Assembly: GCA_003266145.1 (NCBI GenBank) | Contig: MVJJ01000176.1 | Location: 1 to 27,789 of the forward strand | Direction: 5' to 3' | DNA from: Methanosphaera sp. SHI613 | GTDB taxonomy: Archaea; Methanobacteriota; Methanobacteria; Methanobacteriales; Methanobacteriaceae | Length of the DNA: 27,789 bases | In this document: piece by piece, positions 1-8,593 of the stretch | Layout of the letters: every line of letters starts with the position of its first letter | Numbering within the stretch: the first letter of the stretch is position 1 | Notes under the pieces: model-generated | Databases searched by the model: none | Seen by the model: the letters and a program-made list of their open reading frames with translations, nothing else | Told to the model about the DNA's origin: nothing | Made by a program: the position numbers and the translations under genes

Positions 1-3000
1 GGATTTGTTCCAGTGTTATTTCCAGTACTGTTTCCGGTACTGTTACCCATGTTATCTCCTGTACTGTTTCCAGTATTGTCTCCTGTACTATTTCCTGTAT
101 TGTTCATACCATCTTCAGTAGTGTTTCCACTTTCATCTGAAGTTCCATTCATATTTCCATCTTCATTATCACTTTGGCCATATCCATCTTCAAAGAATCG
201 TTTATCTTGTGTTGCTTGATATAATTTGGCCTTTAAACGAGACATCAAATCAGGATTTATGAATTTCAATGACCAATCCATCATCAATACGTTACCACAA
301 CTACAGTCACAACATGCAACTCCATTATCTATCACATTTTGTGCCCAGATATTTGCAACTTTTCTCAATGTGTCATCGTCTGTTTTCCATTTACTTTCAT
401 GAGCTGCCGTTAATAACGTTCCTGTCATGGATATCATTGCATATGAGTTATATCCATTATTCAAGAAATCGGTAACTCCCAATCCATATTTATCATCAAT
501 ATAGACACTAACCATGTTGTCCCAATCTTTATTGGTAACCTTATCGGTAACTGATGCCCAACCATAAAGGTTTGATGCAAATTTGGACATGTAACTTGAT
601 CCAGCATAATCCTGTTCCATCATGGATTTAATCCATTGTGGATTATAATATCTGGTATTCATTTCTCTTTTCAGGAATTGTCCTATTTCTGTGATAGTGG
701 TGTTAATGTTTTCACCATATCGGATAACATTAAATGCAATGTCCTTATTGTTTATGTATCCCATTGCATTGTATAAACCGCCCCAATAATCGAAGTAGTC
801 ATCATTATCTATTACTCCATATAGATTTGTATTCCTACTGGTAAATAATGATGTGGTTGAATTTAACAGCCTTTCCAATACTTTGGAGTTATATGTTCCC
901 CAATTATTGCTTGAATAAATATATCCCATACGATTGATATATTTCAATGCTAAATCTTTCGTATCATTAAATGTCCAGCTCTGTCTTACTGCTTGGCTGA
1001 TTAATGCTCCATAATCACTTTCTGGAGGTGCAAAGATTCTACTTATCGCAAATTCACCGGACTCTTCAGGTGTCATGTTGAGTGACATATAATATTTGAA
1101 GTCTTCCACCCAATCCTTAGCAACTGCATTGTCATCCAAGGACTCGTTAGAAACTCCATAATAACCAATATCCTCCATTACACCGTCAATTGCCCTAAGT
1201 AAGTCATCACCATATTCATCAATCAATGTTTGATTATTGATGATTGTATCATATGAACGTGCTAATGCTATTCTGAATGCCTTATCAAGCAATCCTACTT
1301 GTCTGCTGTATAAATCTCGGAAGTTTCCATCTAATACTATCACTACATCTATTCGGGTCTTATTGTAACCGTCAGGTCTATACATGTCTTCCAGTTCTTC
1401 ATATTCTGGTGTTTCTCGTAATTTTTTACCATCGGCACCAGCACTAGGGGATGAGGACCATGTAGGTTTCATTCCTAATAATCTTAAGACTAATGATATC
1501 AGTTGACCGTCATCACGTGCAGTTTCAGTATCCCATATTCCAAGTACAATCTTATGAGTTTCATTATCAATATGTTCTATTGTAATGTCAAGTAAATCTT
1601 TTGATTTATCATATGCTGACTTTGTAGGTACTTCTGATGATTGATCCTGATAGAAGTTTCGTCCTGTTTCAATAGCTTTTGGATTGTTTATTGGATCTCC
1701 ACCATTTCCCGGTTGAATATAACCACCGTTTAATGCATTTAAGAAGCTGTTTACCTCATTTGCAGTACTTTCTTTTAAGGTATTTACGTACTTCAATGCT
1801 AATTGACATGTCTTTATAAGACCTTCTGATGGATTCTCGGTTAAATTGGTTAATGTTTCATCAAGACCATATTGTATCAAATCACTTACAAGCTTTAAAC
1901 TATTTGTTTGGACAATATTTCTTTTTGAATTACTCAAGTTGAGATATGGCTTATTGTCATATAGATATGCCATCTCATCAAGTAATGATGTGGTATTTCC
2001 CGCTTCATTATATTCAAATTCTGATGATAACATTGAAGTTACAAGCAATGCTATTTCCTCATCAGACCAATTCTGTCCAATTACGTGTACACCATATGGA
2101 TATAATGTACTTGTCAAGCTATTTATGTAATCATTTACTTCATGTACTAATTCATCATCATCCAATGTGGAGATATTTATCTGCATATCCTGCTCATATT
2201 CTTCATCAAGAATTATCTGACGGATTTGCTCTGCCAGTTCTAATCTCTTATCCTTATCGGCTACTTCATACTCCTCAGTTAATGTATGTATATATGATAA
2301 ATTTCCATATAGGTTTGTTAAGGTCATAGGAGGTGTTAAGTGATCTATAATAACAGCTGATGCTCTTCTTTTAGCTGTTAATCCTTCAGATAAACCATCA
2401 GTAATGTAGAAGTATACCTGTGGTATTGCTCCAGTCATCACTGTCGTGAAATCTGTATCGGAACATAACACTTCTTTACCTGATAACCATTCGTGAGTTC
2501 CATGTCTTCCCATAAATACCATTGCATTGTATTCTTCATCCTGTAAATAGGAATAAAGTGCCAGGTACTGGTAGTGTGGTGGAACTATAGTGTTATGGTA
2601 TAGCTGTTCTGCATTACCTTCCCATCCACGTTGTGGTTCCGGTGTTATGAACACGTTTCCATATTGAATACCCGGAAGTACAAAGTATTTTATGCCATCT
2701 CTTTCTACTACCATTATGTTTCCCGGAAACTCGCCCCAACCGGATAATCCTTCAATTTTATATGTCAGGAATTCCTCTTTCACCTTTAGATATTCATCAT
2801 AATATGATTCATTAGCCGTCAAGACATATGATTTAAGCAATGAAGTTATGTTATCTATTAATGGAAGCACCAGATTGACCTTTGCAGCAGGAATCAATTC
2901 CTTGATTCCATTATACCAGTCATCAATATTCTCTGTAAAGTTGCCGTATTTTAGCTCAACGGCCTTACGTGAATATTCTCCAATATATGCTACAGGACCT

Positions 3001-6000
3001 TCGGATATTGTTAATTTGTTAATATCATCCAACTTGTCATACCATAATTTAAATTTGGATACAGGGTATAATAGAACTCCAGGAGTGTCTTTAAGGGCAT
3101 TTACCTCTTCTTCACTCATATTCTCCAATTCTATCTTATATGTATTGTTGTATTGGTATCCATATATCTCATCATATGATGAATTGTTAAAGTCAACCAT
3201 TACCTCTACAAGTCCGTTAGCCCAATTTGCCACGTTGGTACCTTGGGATAACATTTGTGCAAGAAGTATCGTTGAATTTTTAGGTATGTTCTTAACGTTA
3301 TAACCGTTATCTTTAAGCACATTTAATAGATTTAACGTACTTTCCACAGGATCCATATAACTTGCTGCTATATTTTGTTTTCCCGGAGGATAGTTGTAAT
3401 ATAATATTGCAACTTTTTTATCTGCATTGGATAAGTGTTTTAATAAAGCCCAGTTATATAAACTGTTACACAGTACTTCGATATTACCGTCATGAGGAAC
3501 ATAACCACTAATGGACGCTCCTGTATTGTTGTCTATGGTATATGCATATCCTCCTACAAATGTTGGCGTTACGGCACCCTGTGCTTCACTAATGGCAATA
3601 TGCCACCATTTGTCTCCACCAAGTGCGCCAAGACCTGTTGTACCTAATGTATATTCTGTATTAGACACGTAATCAGAATGTACTGCCTTCAGTATCGGAA
3701 TGTTTAGTTGCGAAAAGAATGGGGTTACTTTATCAAAGTCTGTTCCACCCAGACCATATGCAACCATATTTACCATGGCATCAATACGAATATCCGTTTT
3801 GGAGTCGATATCCTCCAGATTGTTCTCATTGGTAAATGTCTTTAACATTACCTGCAGCTGTTCGTTTGTTCCACCATATGCAACAACCGGTATTACATTT
3901 AATCCAAGGGATTCAAGTTTGGATATTATAGCATAGTATGGCTGTAATTGTTGTGAATCAACATACATCTTACTTTCAATAATACCTATGGTTGGCCTGC
4001 TTGAATTAATATATTCCTTAGTGTAATCCTCATATCCATCAATCCAATTGCCTTCATCATCCAAGGATGAATACCATTTTTCACGATAAATACCATATGT
4101 TGGGGTATTTAACTTATCTGGTGGTAGTGTATATGCTTTGTTATACAACTTTGAATTCATTGAATTGAGTAACCATAACAGCATGTTCCTATAACCGTCA
4201 ACACTACTTAAATCCTTATATAATGTTGCCCTGTTATATAATTCGGGAATATTGCTATGGTTTTGGATATACTTATACACATCAGAATAATACAAACCTC
4301 TTGTTGTATTGAAATAATAGTCATATAATAATTCACTACTTATATTATTCAGTGAAGCAAGTCTGTTTACACCTTTAATATAAAATGTAGAGTTCTTAAT
4401 AATATTGACAGAACTTGCAGTAGTAGATACTGGCGGTTCCAGTATTAAGAAAATCTTATTTAACTTATTATTTATGATATGCGGATTATCCTTTAGGATA
4501 ACGTTTAATTTCTCATATACTCCTGAGCTGATCCATTCTGCAACTACGATATCTGCTGATTCAAGGTATGATGCCAGTTCCTGATTAGACATCGTTACTG
4601 CTTGATTGTCTGTACGTATCTGTATGTCAATCAATCCGGCGTAATCTTCCAATATGCTTTTACTTGCTTGATTAAATGAATTTGTACCTGAATTATCGCT
4701 CAGTATGAATATTGATAGCATATTTGGGTTGTTAACTATTATGGTGTAATTTATATCATTGTTGGATGTGTTCATCTCTTGGCTGTTATATGTTATGATA
4801 ACTTCCATAGTAAATGATCCATAATCGGATGGAACCCAATCAATATCTATCAACTGTGATTGGTTAATTTCAAGTTCATCTATCGTGGCAGTTTTAATCA
4901 AACTTCTTGAGATATAATCGGACATGTACACGTTTACAGTGAAATTATCCGACTTTGCAAGTCCATCATTTGTAATGTTAATCTTAATGTTTGTCTTATT
5001 TTTCAATACGATATTGTCATCTAATATAACATTGCTGACAGTCAAATCCGGAAATTTTGTATAAACAGTGGCTAACGTGGTATTATAGATATTGTTTACA
5101 CGTGAAACCTCCGACACGATTCTTTCTTCATCAACTGTTACGCTTAGATTAACATCGTTGATGTTTTTATCATAATCAACATTAAACACTACCGAAGTAT
5201 GTTCTAATGAATCAAGTGAAGTGACCGTTTTGACATAGGTCTGGTCATCTAATGTTAATGAAACATTAAATTCATTGGCTTTAGTAGCTCCGATATTTTG
5301 CAAATCAACAATTATTTCATTTTCATTATCTAGGAATATTGAATTTTCATATTCATAATTGTTCGGATTTATTCTCACATTCTCAACCGTCAAATCAGGA
5401 AGCATATTTGCATTATAGAATTTCACAACCATTGTAGATGCGAATATTTTAAAGTAAGAACCTAATCTTGAAAATTCTAAAACATTGTTGTTTGTACCTA
5501 CATGATAACGTCTTGTAACATTCCATGTACAAAAACCATCATATCCACCTTGTGGCTGATAATTCTCCAATGCTCTGGAATTGAATTTATACGCTGCATT
5601 TACACTTGCCAGATAATATGATGTAAGTTCCGCATCATATACTCTTGAACCAGAAAATACTCCCTGGAATCTCGTTGAAGATGTATAATCATCGATATTC
5701 ACAACGTCATGACCGTAATTTATGGTATAATAGTATAAATCATAATCATCATCATCGTAAGCTACAAGTAACGTTGCCATTTTCACATTACCTGTTTGTG
5801 ATTTGCTTAAGTCAATATGAACATAATTGCCGTCTAAGTCAATATCATCCGTTACATTAAAATGTATGAGATAATCACTAGTTACTCTGTTAATATTTTC
5901 ATTAATAATCACAGGACCTTCTGAATTGGAGTATGCAGAACTTAATGTTTCATTTACCAATGTTTTACCATTAAATGATAGTTCGATTGGAACAGGATAA

Positions 6001-6422
6001 TTCCTATTCATATTCGCCATATAAACGGCAACCATTAGGTGTGCACTTTTTACTTTGGCATTTGATGGTAATGGTTTATAAACATAGGTAACGTTTCTAT
6101 CATCAAATTTTGCTTCGACATCCACCTCATCAGTATCTTCCTGTGATGTTGTAGAATCATCCACGACTGATGTATCACTACTACCTGTGGAGGAATGAGC
6201 AGTATTCTCTTTATAGCTACTGGAATAGTTCACATTCACGCCTTTGGTGTCATATCCAAGATATGAATCAGAATAAAGGCCTCCACTAACAGTTCCGTTA
6301 TCAATTGTTTCCAGTTCTTGACTCTTGTATTCGGAATCTGCATAAACAGTAGTTATACATGAAAGGATGATTATACAAATACAAATTATCAATAAGAATT
6401 TCTTATCTTTACATAATTTCAT
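1..6422 (-). CDS. Secreted CobN-like (cobaltochelatase/Mg-chelatase H family) giant surface protein, 3' end outside window
   Basis: The frame is open from ATG at 6422 to the left edge, giving at least 2140 residues; the C-terminus is missing. The Shine-Dalgarno is GGTGAAT, 9 nt before the ATG and 26 nt after the DUF2149 stop. Residues 1-28 form a signal peptide (basic start, Ile/Leu/Cys core, VYA before the cut). Next comes a DUF3344-like beta region, then two or more CARDB-like repeats (about 340-570). The CobN/BchH-type chelatase region runs from about 570 to 2060, with GRHGTHEW at 1305-1312, a stretch rich in PPES, YGVSN and RMGYIY motifs, and a Cys cluster C2037, C2038, C2040, C2042. It ends in an Asn/Thr/Gly tetrapeptide tail. 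CobN normally inserts cobalt into corrinoids in the cytoplasm. Here a signal peptide and adhesin-like modules place the protein outside the cell, so classical cobalamin synthesis is unlikely. The true substrate is unknown. Domain assignment is confident, function is not. Confidence 0.88.
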   Translation of the reverse strand, partial: MKLCKDKKFLLIICICIIILSCITTVYADSEYKSQELETIDNGTVSGGLYSDSYLGYDTKGVNVNYSSSYKENTAHSSTGSSDTSVVDDSTTSQEDTDEVDVEAKFDDRNVTYVYKPLPSNAKVKSAHLMVAVYMANMNRNYPVPIELSFNGKTLVNETLSSAYSNSEGPVIINENINRVTSDYLIHFNVTDDIDLDGNYVHIDLSKSQTGNVKMATLLVAYDDDDYDLYYYTINYGHDVVNIDDYTSSTRFQGVFSGSRVYDAELTSYYLASVNAAYKFNSRALENYQPQGGYDGFCTWNVTRRYHVGTNNNVLEFSRLGSYFKIFASTMVVKFYNANMLPDLTVENVRINPNNYEYENSIFLDNENEIIVDLQNIGATKANEFNVSLTLDDQTYVKTVTSLDSLEHTSVVFNVDYDKNINDVNLSVTVDEERIVSEVSRVNNIYNTTLATVYTKFPDLTVSNVILDDNIVLKNKTNIKINITNDGLAKSDNFTVNVYMSDYISRSLIKTATIDELEINQSQLIDIDWVPSDYGSFTMEVIITYNSQEMNTSNNDINYTIIVNNPNMLSIFILSDNSGTNSFNQASKSILEDYAGLIDIQIRTDNQAVTMSNQELASYLESADIVVAEWISSGVYEKLNVILKDNPHIINNKLNKIFLILEPPVSTTASSVNIIKNSTFYIKGVNRLASLNNISSELLYDYYFNTTRGLYYSDVYKYIQNHSNIPELYNRATLYKDLSSVDGYRNMLLWLLNSMNSKLYNKAYTLPPDKLNTPTYGIYREKWYSSLDDEGNWIDGYEDYTKEYINSSRPTIGIIESKMYVDSQQLQPYYAIISKLESLGLNVIPVVAYGGTNEQLQVMLKTFTNENNLEDIDSKTDIRIDAMVNMVAYGLGGTDFDKVTPFFSQLNIPILKAVHSDYVSNTEYTLGTTGLGALGGDKWWHIAISEAQGAVTPTFVGGYAYTIDNNTGASISGYVPHDGNIEVLCNSLYNWALLKHLSNADKKVAILYYNYPPGKQNIAASYMDPVESTLNLLNVLKDNGYNVKNIPKNSTILLAQMLSQGTNVANWANGLVEVMVDFNNSSYDEIYGYQYNNTYKIELENMSEEEVNALKDTPGVLLYPVSKFKLWYDKLDDINKLTISEGPVAYIGEYSRKAVELKYGNFTENIDDWYNGIKELIPAAKVNLVLPLIDNITSLLKSYVLTANESYYDEYLKVKEEFLTYKIEGLSGWGEFPGNIMVVERDGIKYFVLPGIQYGNVFITPEPQRGWEGNAEQLYHNTIVPPHYQYLALYSYLQDEEYNAMVFMGRHGTHEWLSGKEVLCSDTDFTTVMTGAIPQVYFYITDGLSEGLTAKRRASAVIIDHLTPPMTLTNLYGNLSYIHTLTEEYEVADKDKRLELAEQIRQIILDEEYEQDMQINISTLDDDELVHEVNDYINSLTSTLYPYGVHVIGQNWSDEEIALLVTSMLSSEFEYNEAGNTTSLLDEMAYLYDNKPYLNLSNSKRNIVQTNSLKLVSDLIQYGLDETLTNLTENPSEGLIKTCQLALKYVNTLKESTANEVNSFLNALNGGYIQPGNGGDPINNPKAIETGRNFYQDQSSEVPTKSAYDKSKDLLDITIEHIDNETHKIVLGIWDTETARDDGQLISLVLRLLGMKPTWSSSPSAGADGKKLRETPEYEELEDMYRPDGYNKTRIDVVIVLDGNFRDLYSRQVGLLDKAFRIALARSYDTIINNQTLIDEYGDDLLRAIDGVMEDIGYYGVSNESLDDNAVAKDWVEDFKYYMSLNMTPEESGEFAISRIFAPPESDYGALISQAVRQSWTFNDTKDLALKYINRMGYIYSSNNWGTYNSKVLERLLNSTTSLFTSRNTNLYGVIDNDDYFDYWGGLYNAMGYINNKDIAFNVIRYGENINTTITEIGQFLKREMNTRYYNPQWIKSMMEQDYAGSSYMSKFASNLYGWASVTDKVTNKDWDNMVSVYIDDKYGLGVTDFLNNGYNSYAMISMTGTLLTAAHESKWKTDDDTLRKVANIWAQNVIDNGVACCDCSCGNVLMMDWSLKFINPDLMSRLKAKLYQATQDKRFFEDGYGQSDNEDGNMNGTSDESGNTTEDGMNNTGNSTGDNTGNSTGDNMGNSTGNSTGNNTGTN
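3..104 (-). repeat. 12-nt tandem repeats encoding a (N/S)TG(N/D) tail
   Basis: On the minus strand, codons for Asn/Ser, Thr, Gly and Asn/Asp recur with a 12-nt period through residues 2107-2140 of the CobN-like protein and continue past the window edge. Many units read GNST or GNNT, which contain the N-X-S/T sequon for archaeal N-glycosylation. The likely role is a flexible, possibly glycosylated spacer near the cell wall. Copy number may vary between strains. Confidence 0.8.
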
Positions 6423-6448
6423 ATCCAATATAATTCACCCCATTGTCA

Positions 6449-6763
6449 TTAGCTGTCAACCATCACCAGCTGTCCCGTTTCAGGATCTTTATATACAATT
6501 CCTACTTGGGAATAACCGGACCCTGATTTGTCACTTTGGGCTATGTCGTTTGGAATTTCCTGTCCCTCCTCAACATTCACCATCTGGCTTTGAGGCTGGG
6601 ACTGTTGAGGTTGGGATGATACATCCATAACGCCAGTTGATGTGATGGCCAGTATCAAGAATCCTACAGCTAATACTAACATGATGTCGACCATATTTAC
6701 AAGACTGGCCGTCGGATCTTCTTCTTCATCATCAAGAAATGATGTTGTATCTCTCTTAATCAT
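6449..6763 (-). CDS. DUF2149 family, ExbD/TolR-like single-pass membrane protein
   Basis: The product is 104 residues. A short acidic cytoplasmic N-terminus (DDEEED at 11-16) is followed by one transmembrane helix at about 20-42 and then a Gln/Ser-rich external domain. The helix carries Asp26 in the string VDIMLVLAVGF, closely resembling the ExbD helix, where an Asp followed by a VMLVL-type run takes part in proton translocation. The start at 6763 has GGAGG 6 nt upstream and overlaps the end of the ExbB-like gene by 8 nt, so the two are translationally coupled. The family assignment to DUF2149 is from recognition. The ExbD-like role is inferred from the helix, the size and the ExbB-type neighbour. 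The C-terminal external part is shorter than in ExbD. Confidence 0.8.
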   Translation of the reverse strand: MIKRDTTSFLDDEEEDPTASLVNMVDIMLVLAVGFLILAITSTGVMDVSSQPQQSQPQSQMVNVEEGQEIPNDIAQSDKSGSGYSQVGIVYKDPETGQLVMVDS

Positions 6764-7397
6764 GATTGGCCTCCATTATGGCTTCACTTATCGTATATAT
6801 TAAACTAATGTCATTTGCATACCACATTTTTCTAATTTTAGAAATTACATATGCTACCAATGAACAGCTTAATCCAACAGTAGTCGTGTTAAATGCAATG
6901 ATTAATTGAGTTGATAATGTGGCTACATCACCAGTTCCTAAAGAAGCAAGTCCCGGACCGAGTGGTATTAATGTACCAAGCAATCCACAACCAGAACTAA
7001 CTCTTGTAATAATCTCAGTTTTTCTTAATGTTTGTGCATATTTGTATTCTTCATTTTCTATTATTTTACGAATATATGCTTCTCTTGTGTTTGGTTTTAA
7101 ATTATCTGTATTTGTTATTTTTACCAGTATCTCTTTGATGTTTTTATTTAATTTACTTTGGTTAATTATATTAATTATCTCTTCTGAATTTTTGGAATCA
7201 TTAATACTATTTATTATGTTGTCTAATTCTTCATCTGATAGTTTAATCCGATGTGAATATTCAGCTAATACTCCTCCCAATTGAACTAATACCAGTAATA
7301 TGAATATTACCAGTAAGATTAATACGGGTATGATTAAACTTTCCGCCACAACATTTATTATAGTAGTTAATAATCCACTTGCTGTCATTGATGCCAT
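6756..7397 (-). CDS. MotA/TolQ/ExbB-family proton channel protein
   Basis: The product is 213 residues with the ExbB/TolQ plan. There is one N-terminal transmembrane helix (about 14-45), a cytoplasmic helical stretch rich in Asn, Ile and Lys (50-125), and two further helices (about 130-155 and 160-187). The signature region is GLLGTLIPLGPGL at 138-150 followed by FNTTTVGL at 169-176; these match the conserved Gly-rich and Thr-rich segments lining the proton path of ExbB and TolQ. Known members form pentamers around an ExbD/TolR/MotB dimer and convert proton motive force into movement of a partner. The partner here would be the overlapping DUF2149 gene. The start at 7397 lies 10 nt after the DUF2162 stop. 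Family confidence is high; the driven partner is unknown. Confidence 0.9.
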   Translation of the reverse strand: MASMTASGLLTTIINVVAESLIIPVLILLVIFILLVLVQLGGVLAEYSHRIKLSDEELDNIINSINDSKNSEEIINIINQSKLNKNIKEILVKITNTDNLKPNTREAYIRKIIENEEYKYAQTLRKTEIITRVSSGCGLLGTLIPLGPGLASLGTGDVATLSTQLIIAFNTTTVGLSCSLVAYVISKIRKMWYANDISLIYTISEAIMEANHD

Positions 7398-7407
7398 ATT
7401 ATCACCA

Positions 7408-8109
7408 TTAATTTAAATAATTTGTTTTGGATTCTATGAAATATACTATCATAACTACTAGAGCTAATACTCCAAATATTCCTAACAAATCATAGGGAAT
7501 ACTAAATGTAAATGAATCATAGTTATCTAATAATACCCTGCTTAAATTTGGTAAAATACTCATAGCAATTAAGAAATATAAACCTACAAAAATCATAAAA
7601 TTTCCAAGTACTACTGGATATGGTTTATTGATTTTTTCCACTATTTTTTCAGATAAGAAATAAAACAATATTATTACCAATATTAATAAAAATGCAGATA
7701 TATTACCTAATAACAAGGTAGATATACTCATCATTGGTGCAGTAATAATAATTGTACCAATTATAGCAGCTATACAACATGGACATGGCACTATTAATGC
7801 CAAGCATGTCGCCGAAGCATGAGTTTTTTGATCTAATTTCCAATCTCTGACTGTTTTGACTCCTGTTATGAAAATAATTATGGCCATTAATCCAAAGAGC
7901 ACGTAACTATACTGGTTTATTATTTGATATAATAAATCCGTGTACGGTTCACATAGTTTTGATAAAACAATGATGCTGATTGCATTGATTAGGGATATTA
8001 TGAGAACTTGTTTCTTGGTTAGATTAGCAAATCCCATAGCCATTCCAATTTTTACTCCAAAAACCAGAACTGCGGATAATATCCCGAATTGCCATAACAT
8101 TTCTAACAT
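7408..8109 (-). CDS. DUF2162 family polytopic membrane protein, putative transporter
   Basis: The product is 233 residues with about six hydrophobic helices. A strong Shine-Dalgarno AAGGAGGTGAT stands 7 nt (from GGAGG) before the ATG. The loop and helix around residues 97-112 hold His97, Cys102, Cys109, Cys111 and Cys112 (motif VPCPCC), an arrangement that could bind a metal or form a thiol pair within the membrane. I recognise the family as DUF2162, described only as a predicted transporter. Being first in the operon with ExbB-like, DUF2149 and CobN-like genes, it may move a metal or tetrapyrrole-like substrate handled by the chelatase-like protein. That substrate idea is inference. Confidence 0.75.
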   Translation of the reverse strand: MLEMLWQFGILSAVLVFGVKIGMAMGFANLTKKQVLIISLINAISIIVLSKLCEPYTDLLYQIINQYSYVLFGLMAIIIFITGVKTVRDWKLDQKTHASATCLALIVPCPCCIAAIIGTIIITAPMMSISTLLLGNISAFLLILVIILFYFLSEKIVEKINKPYPVVLGNFMIFVGLYFLIAMSILPNLSRVLLDNYDSFTFSIPYDLLGIFGVLALVVMIVYFIESKTNYLN

Positions 8110-8449
8110 GATATCACCTCCTTGTGGTATGATGATTATATAAATAAAGTTACAAAAAGTAATACTTTATTCATATTTATTCATAAGTATATTATATATC
8201 GCTCTATTAATATAATTATTTGAATTTTTTAGAATAATAAAAAATAAAGTATATTCTCTACTAAGAAAAAATAATATTGATTATGATAATGTTAAATGGT
8301 GATTATTATTGAGTATAATAAATATTAATCAAATTTTTATTTCTAAATCCCTATCGATGGAATATAATACTATATCAAAATGATTTTTGTGATATGAATA
8401 ATAGTAATTTTTGATAAAAAAAAGGGGAATATTTTTAAAATGGAAACAG
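8110..8449 (-). promoter_or_regulatory. AT-rich control region upstream of the DUF2162-ExbB-DUF2149-CobN operon
   Basis: This stretch has no credible gene. Box-A-like sequences for the minus strand lie near 8186-8200 (ATATATAATATAC when read on minus) and 8135-8143. AATAAAGT occurs three times, at 8143-8150, at 8164-8171 in inverted orientation, and at 8243-8250. A perfect 10-bp tandem repeat TTTATTCATA occupies 8166-8185. The 8143-8171 inverted pair sits between the likely promoter and the ribosome binding site, where a repressor or an RNA structure could act. Assignment as operator is inference. Confidence 0.45.
8143..8171. repeat. Inverted repeat AATAAAGT-N13-ACTTTATT
   Basis: The left arm AATAAAGT (8143-8150) and right arm ACTTTATT (8164-8171) are perfect reverse complements 13 nt apart. 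The flanking bases TAC and GTA extend the match with a small bulge. It lies 34-62 nt upstream of the DUF2162 start, in the likely leader or operator position. A third AATAAAGT lies exactly 100 nt away at 8243-8250. Confidence 0.5.
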
Positions 8450-8593
8450 CTAGTTTTTAAATTTAATTGTAATGGTTCCCTGTTTATCTTCATTCCATTC
8501 AACAATATCACCTTCTGTCAGATTATATTTTTGAATCAGATAAGTGGGGATGATTGTTTGTAAATCTTCATTTAATCTAGTTTCTATTTTCAT
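8450..8593 (-). CDS. Small AbrB/SpoVT/MazE-like DNA-binding protein
   Basis: This short gene encodes 47 residues, MKIETRLNED at the start and IKFKN at the end. It follows the swapped-hairpin AbrB pattern: a first strand (KIETRLNE), a turn with QTIIP then a short helix (TYLIQKYNL), the hallmark EGDIVEW at 27-33, and a last strand (GTITIKF). AbrB-type dimers bind DNA as transition regulators or as antitoxins. No toxin gene lies next to it, so a stand-alone regulator is at least as likely. It reads in the same direction as the DUF2162-CobN operon beginning 340 nt downstream and could regulate it. GTGAT serves as a ribosome binding site a few bases upstream. Another minus-strand frame overlapping it (8329-8511) has no domain pattern. 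Confidence 0.75.
   Translation of the reverse strand: MKIETRLNEDLQTIIPTYLIQKYNLTEGDIVEWNEDKQGTITIKFKN

Noticed and set aside
3..104. Possible CRISPR or satellite array
   Set aside because: The 12-nt period keeps the reading frame and encodes a tetrapeptide tail; there are no spacers.
13..6630. Plus-strand frames in 1-6630 (for example 1846-2329, 2848-3303, 3700-3936)
   Set aside because: All lie opposite the single continuous minus-strand CobN-like frame, have low-complexity Ser/Tyr-rich translations and lack ribosome binding sites.
6919..7284. 121-residue plus-strand frame
   Set aside because: Opposite the ExbB-like gene, whose motifs are clear; its hydrophobic translation mirrors the ExbB helices.
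8329..8511. 60-residue minus-strand frame
   Set aside because: It overlaps the AbrB-like gene in another frame and has no domain pattern or good ribosome binding site.
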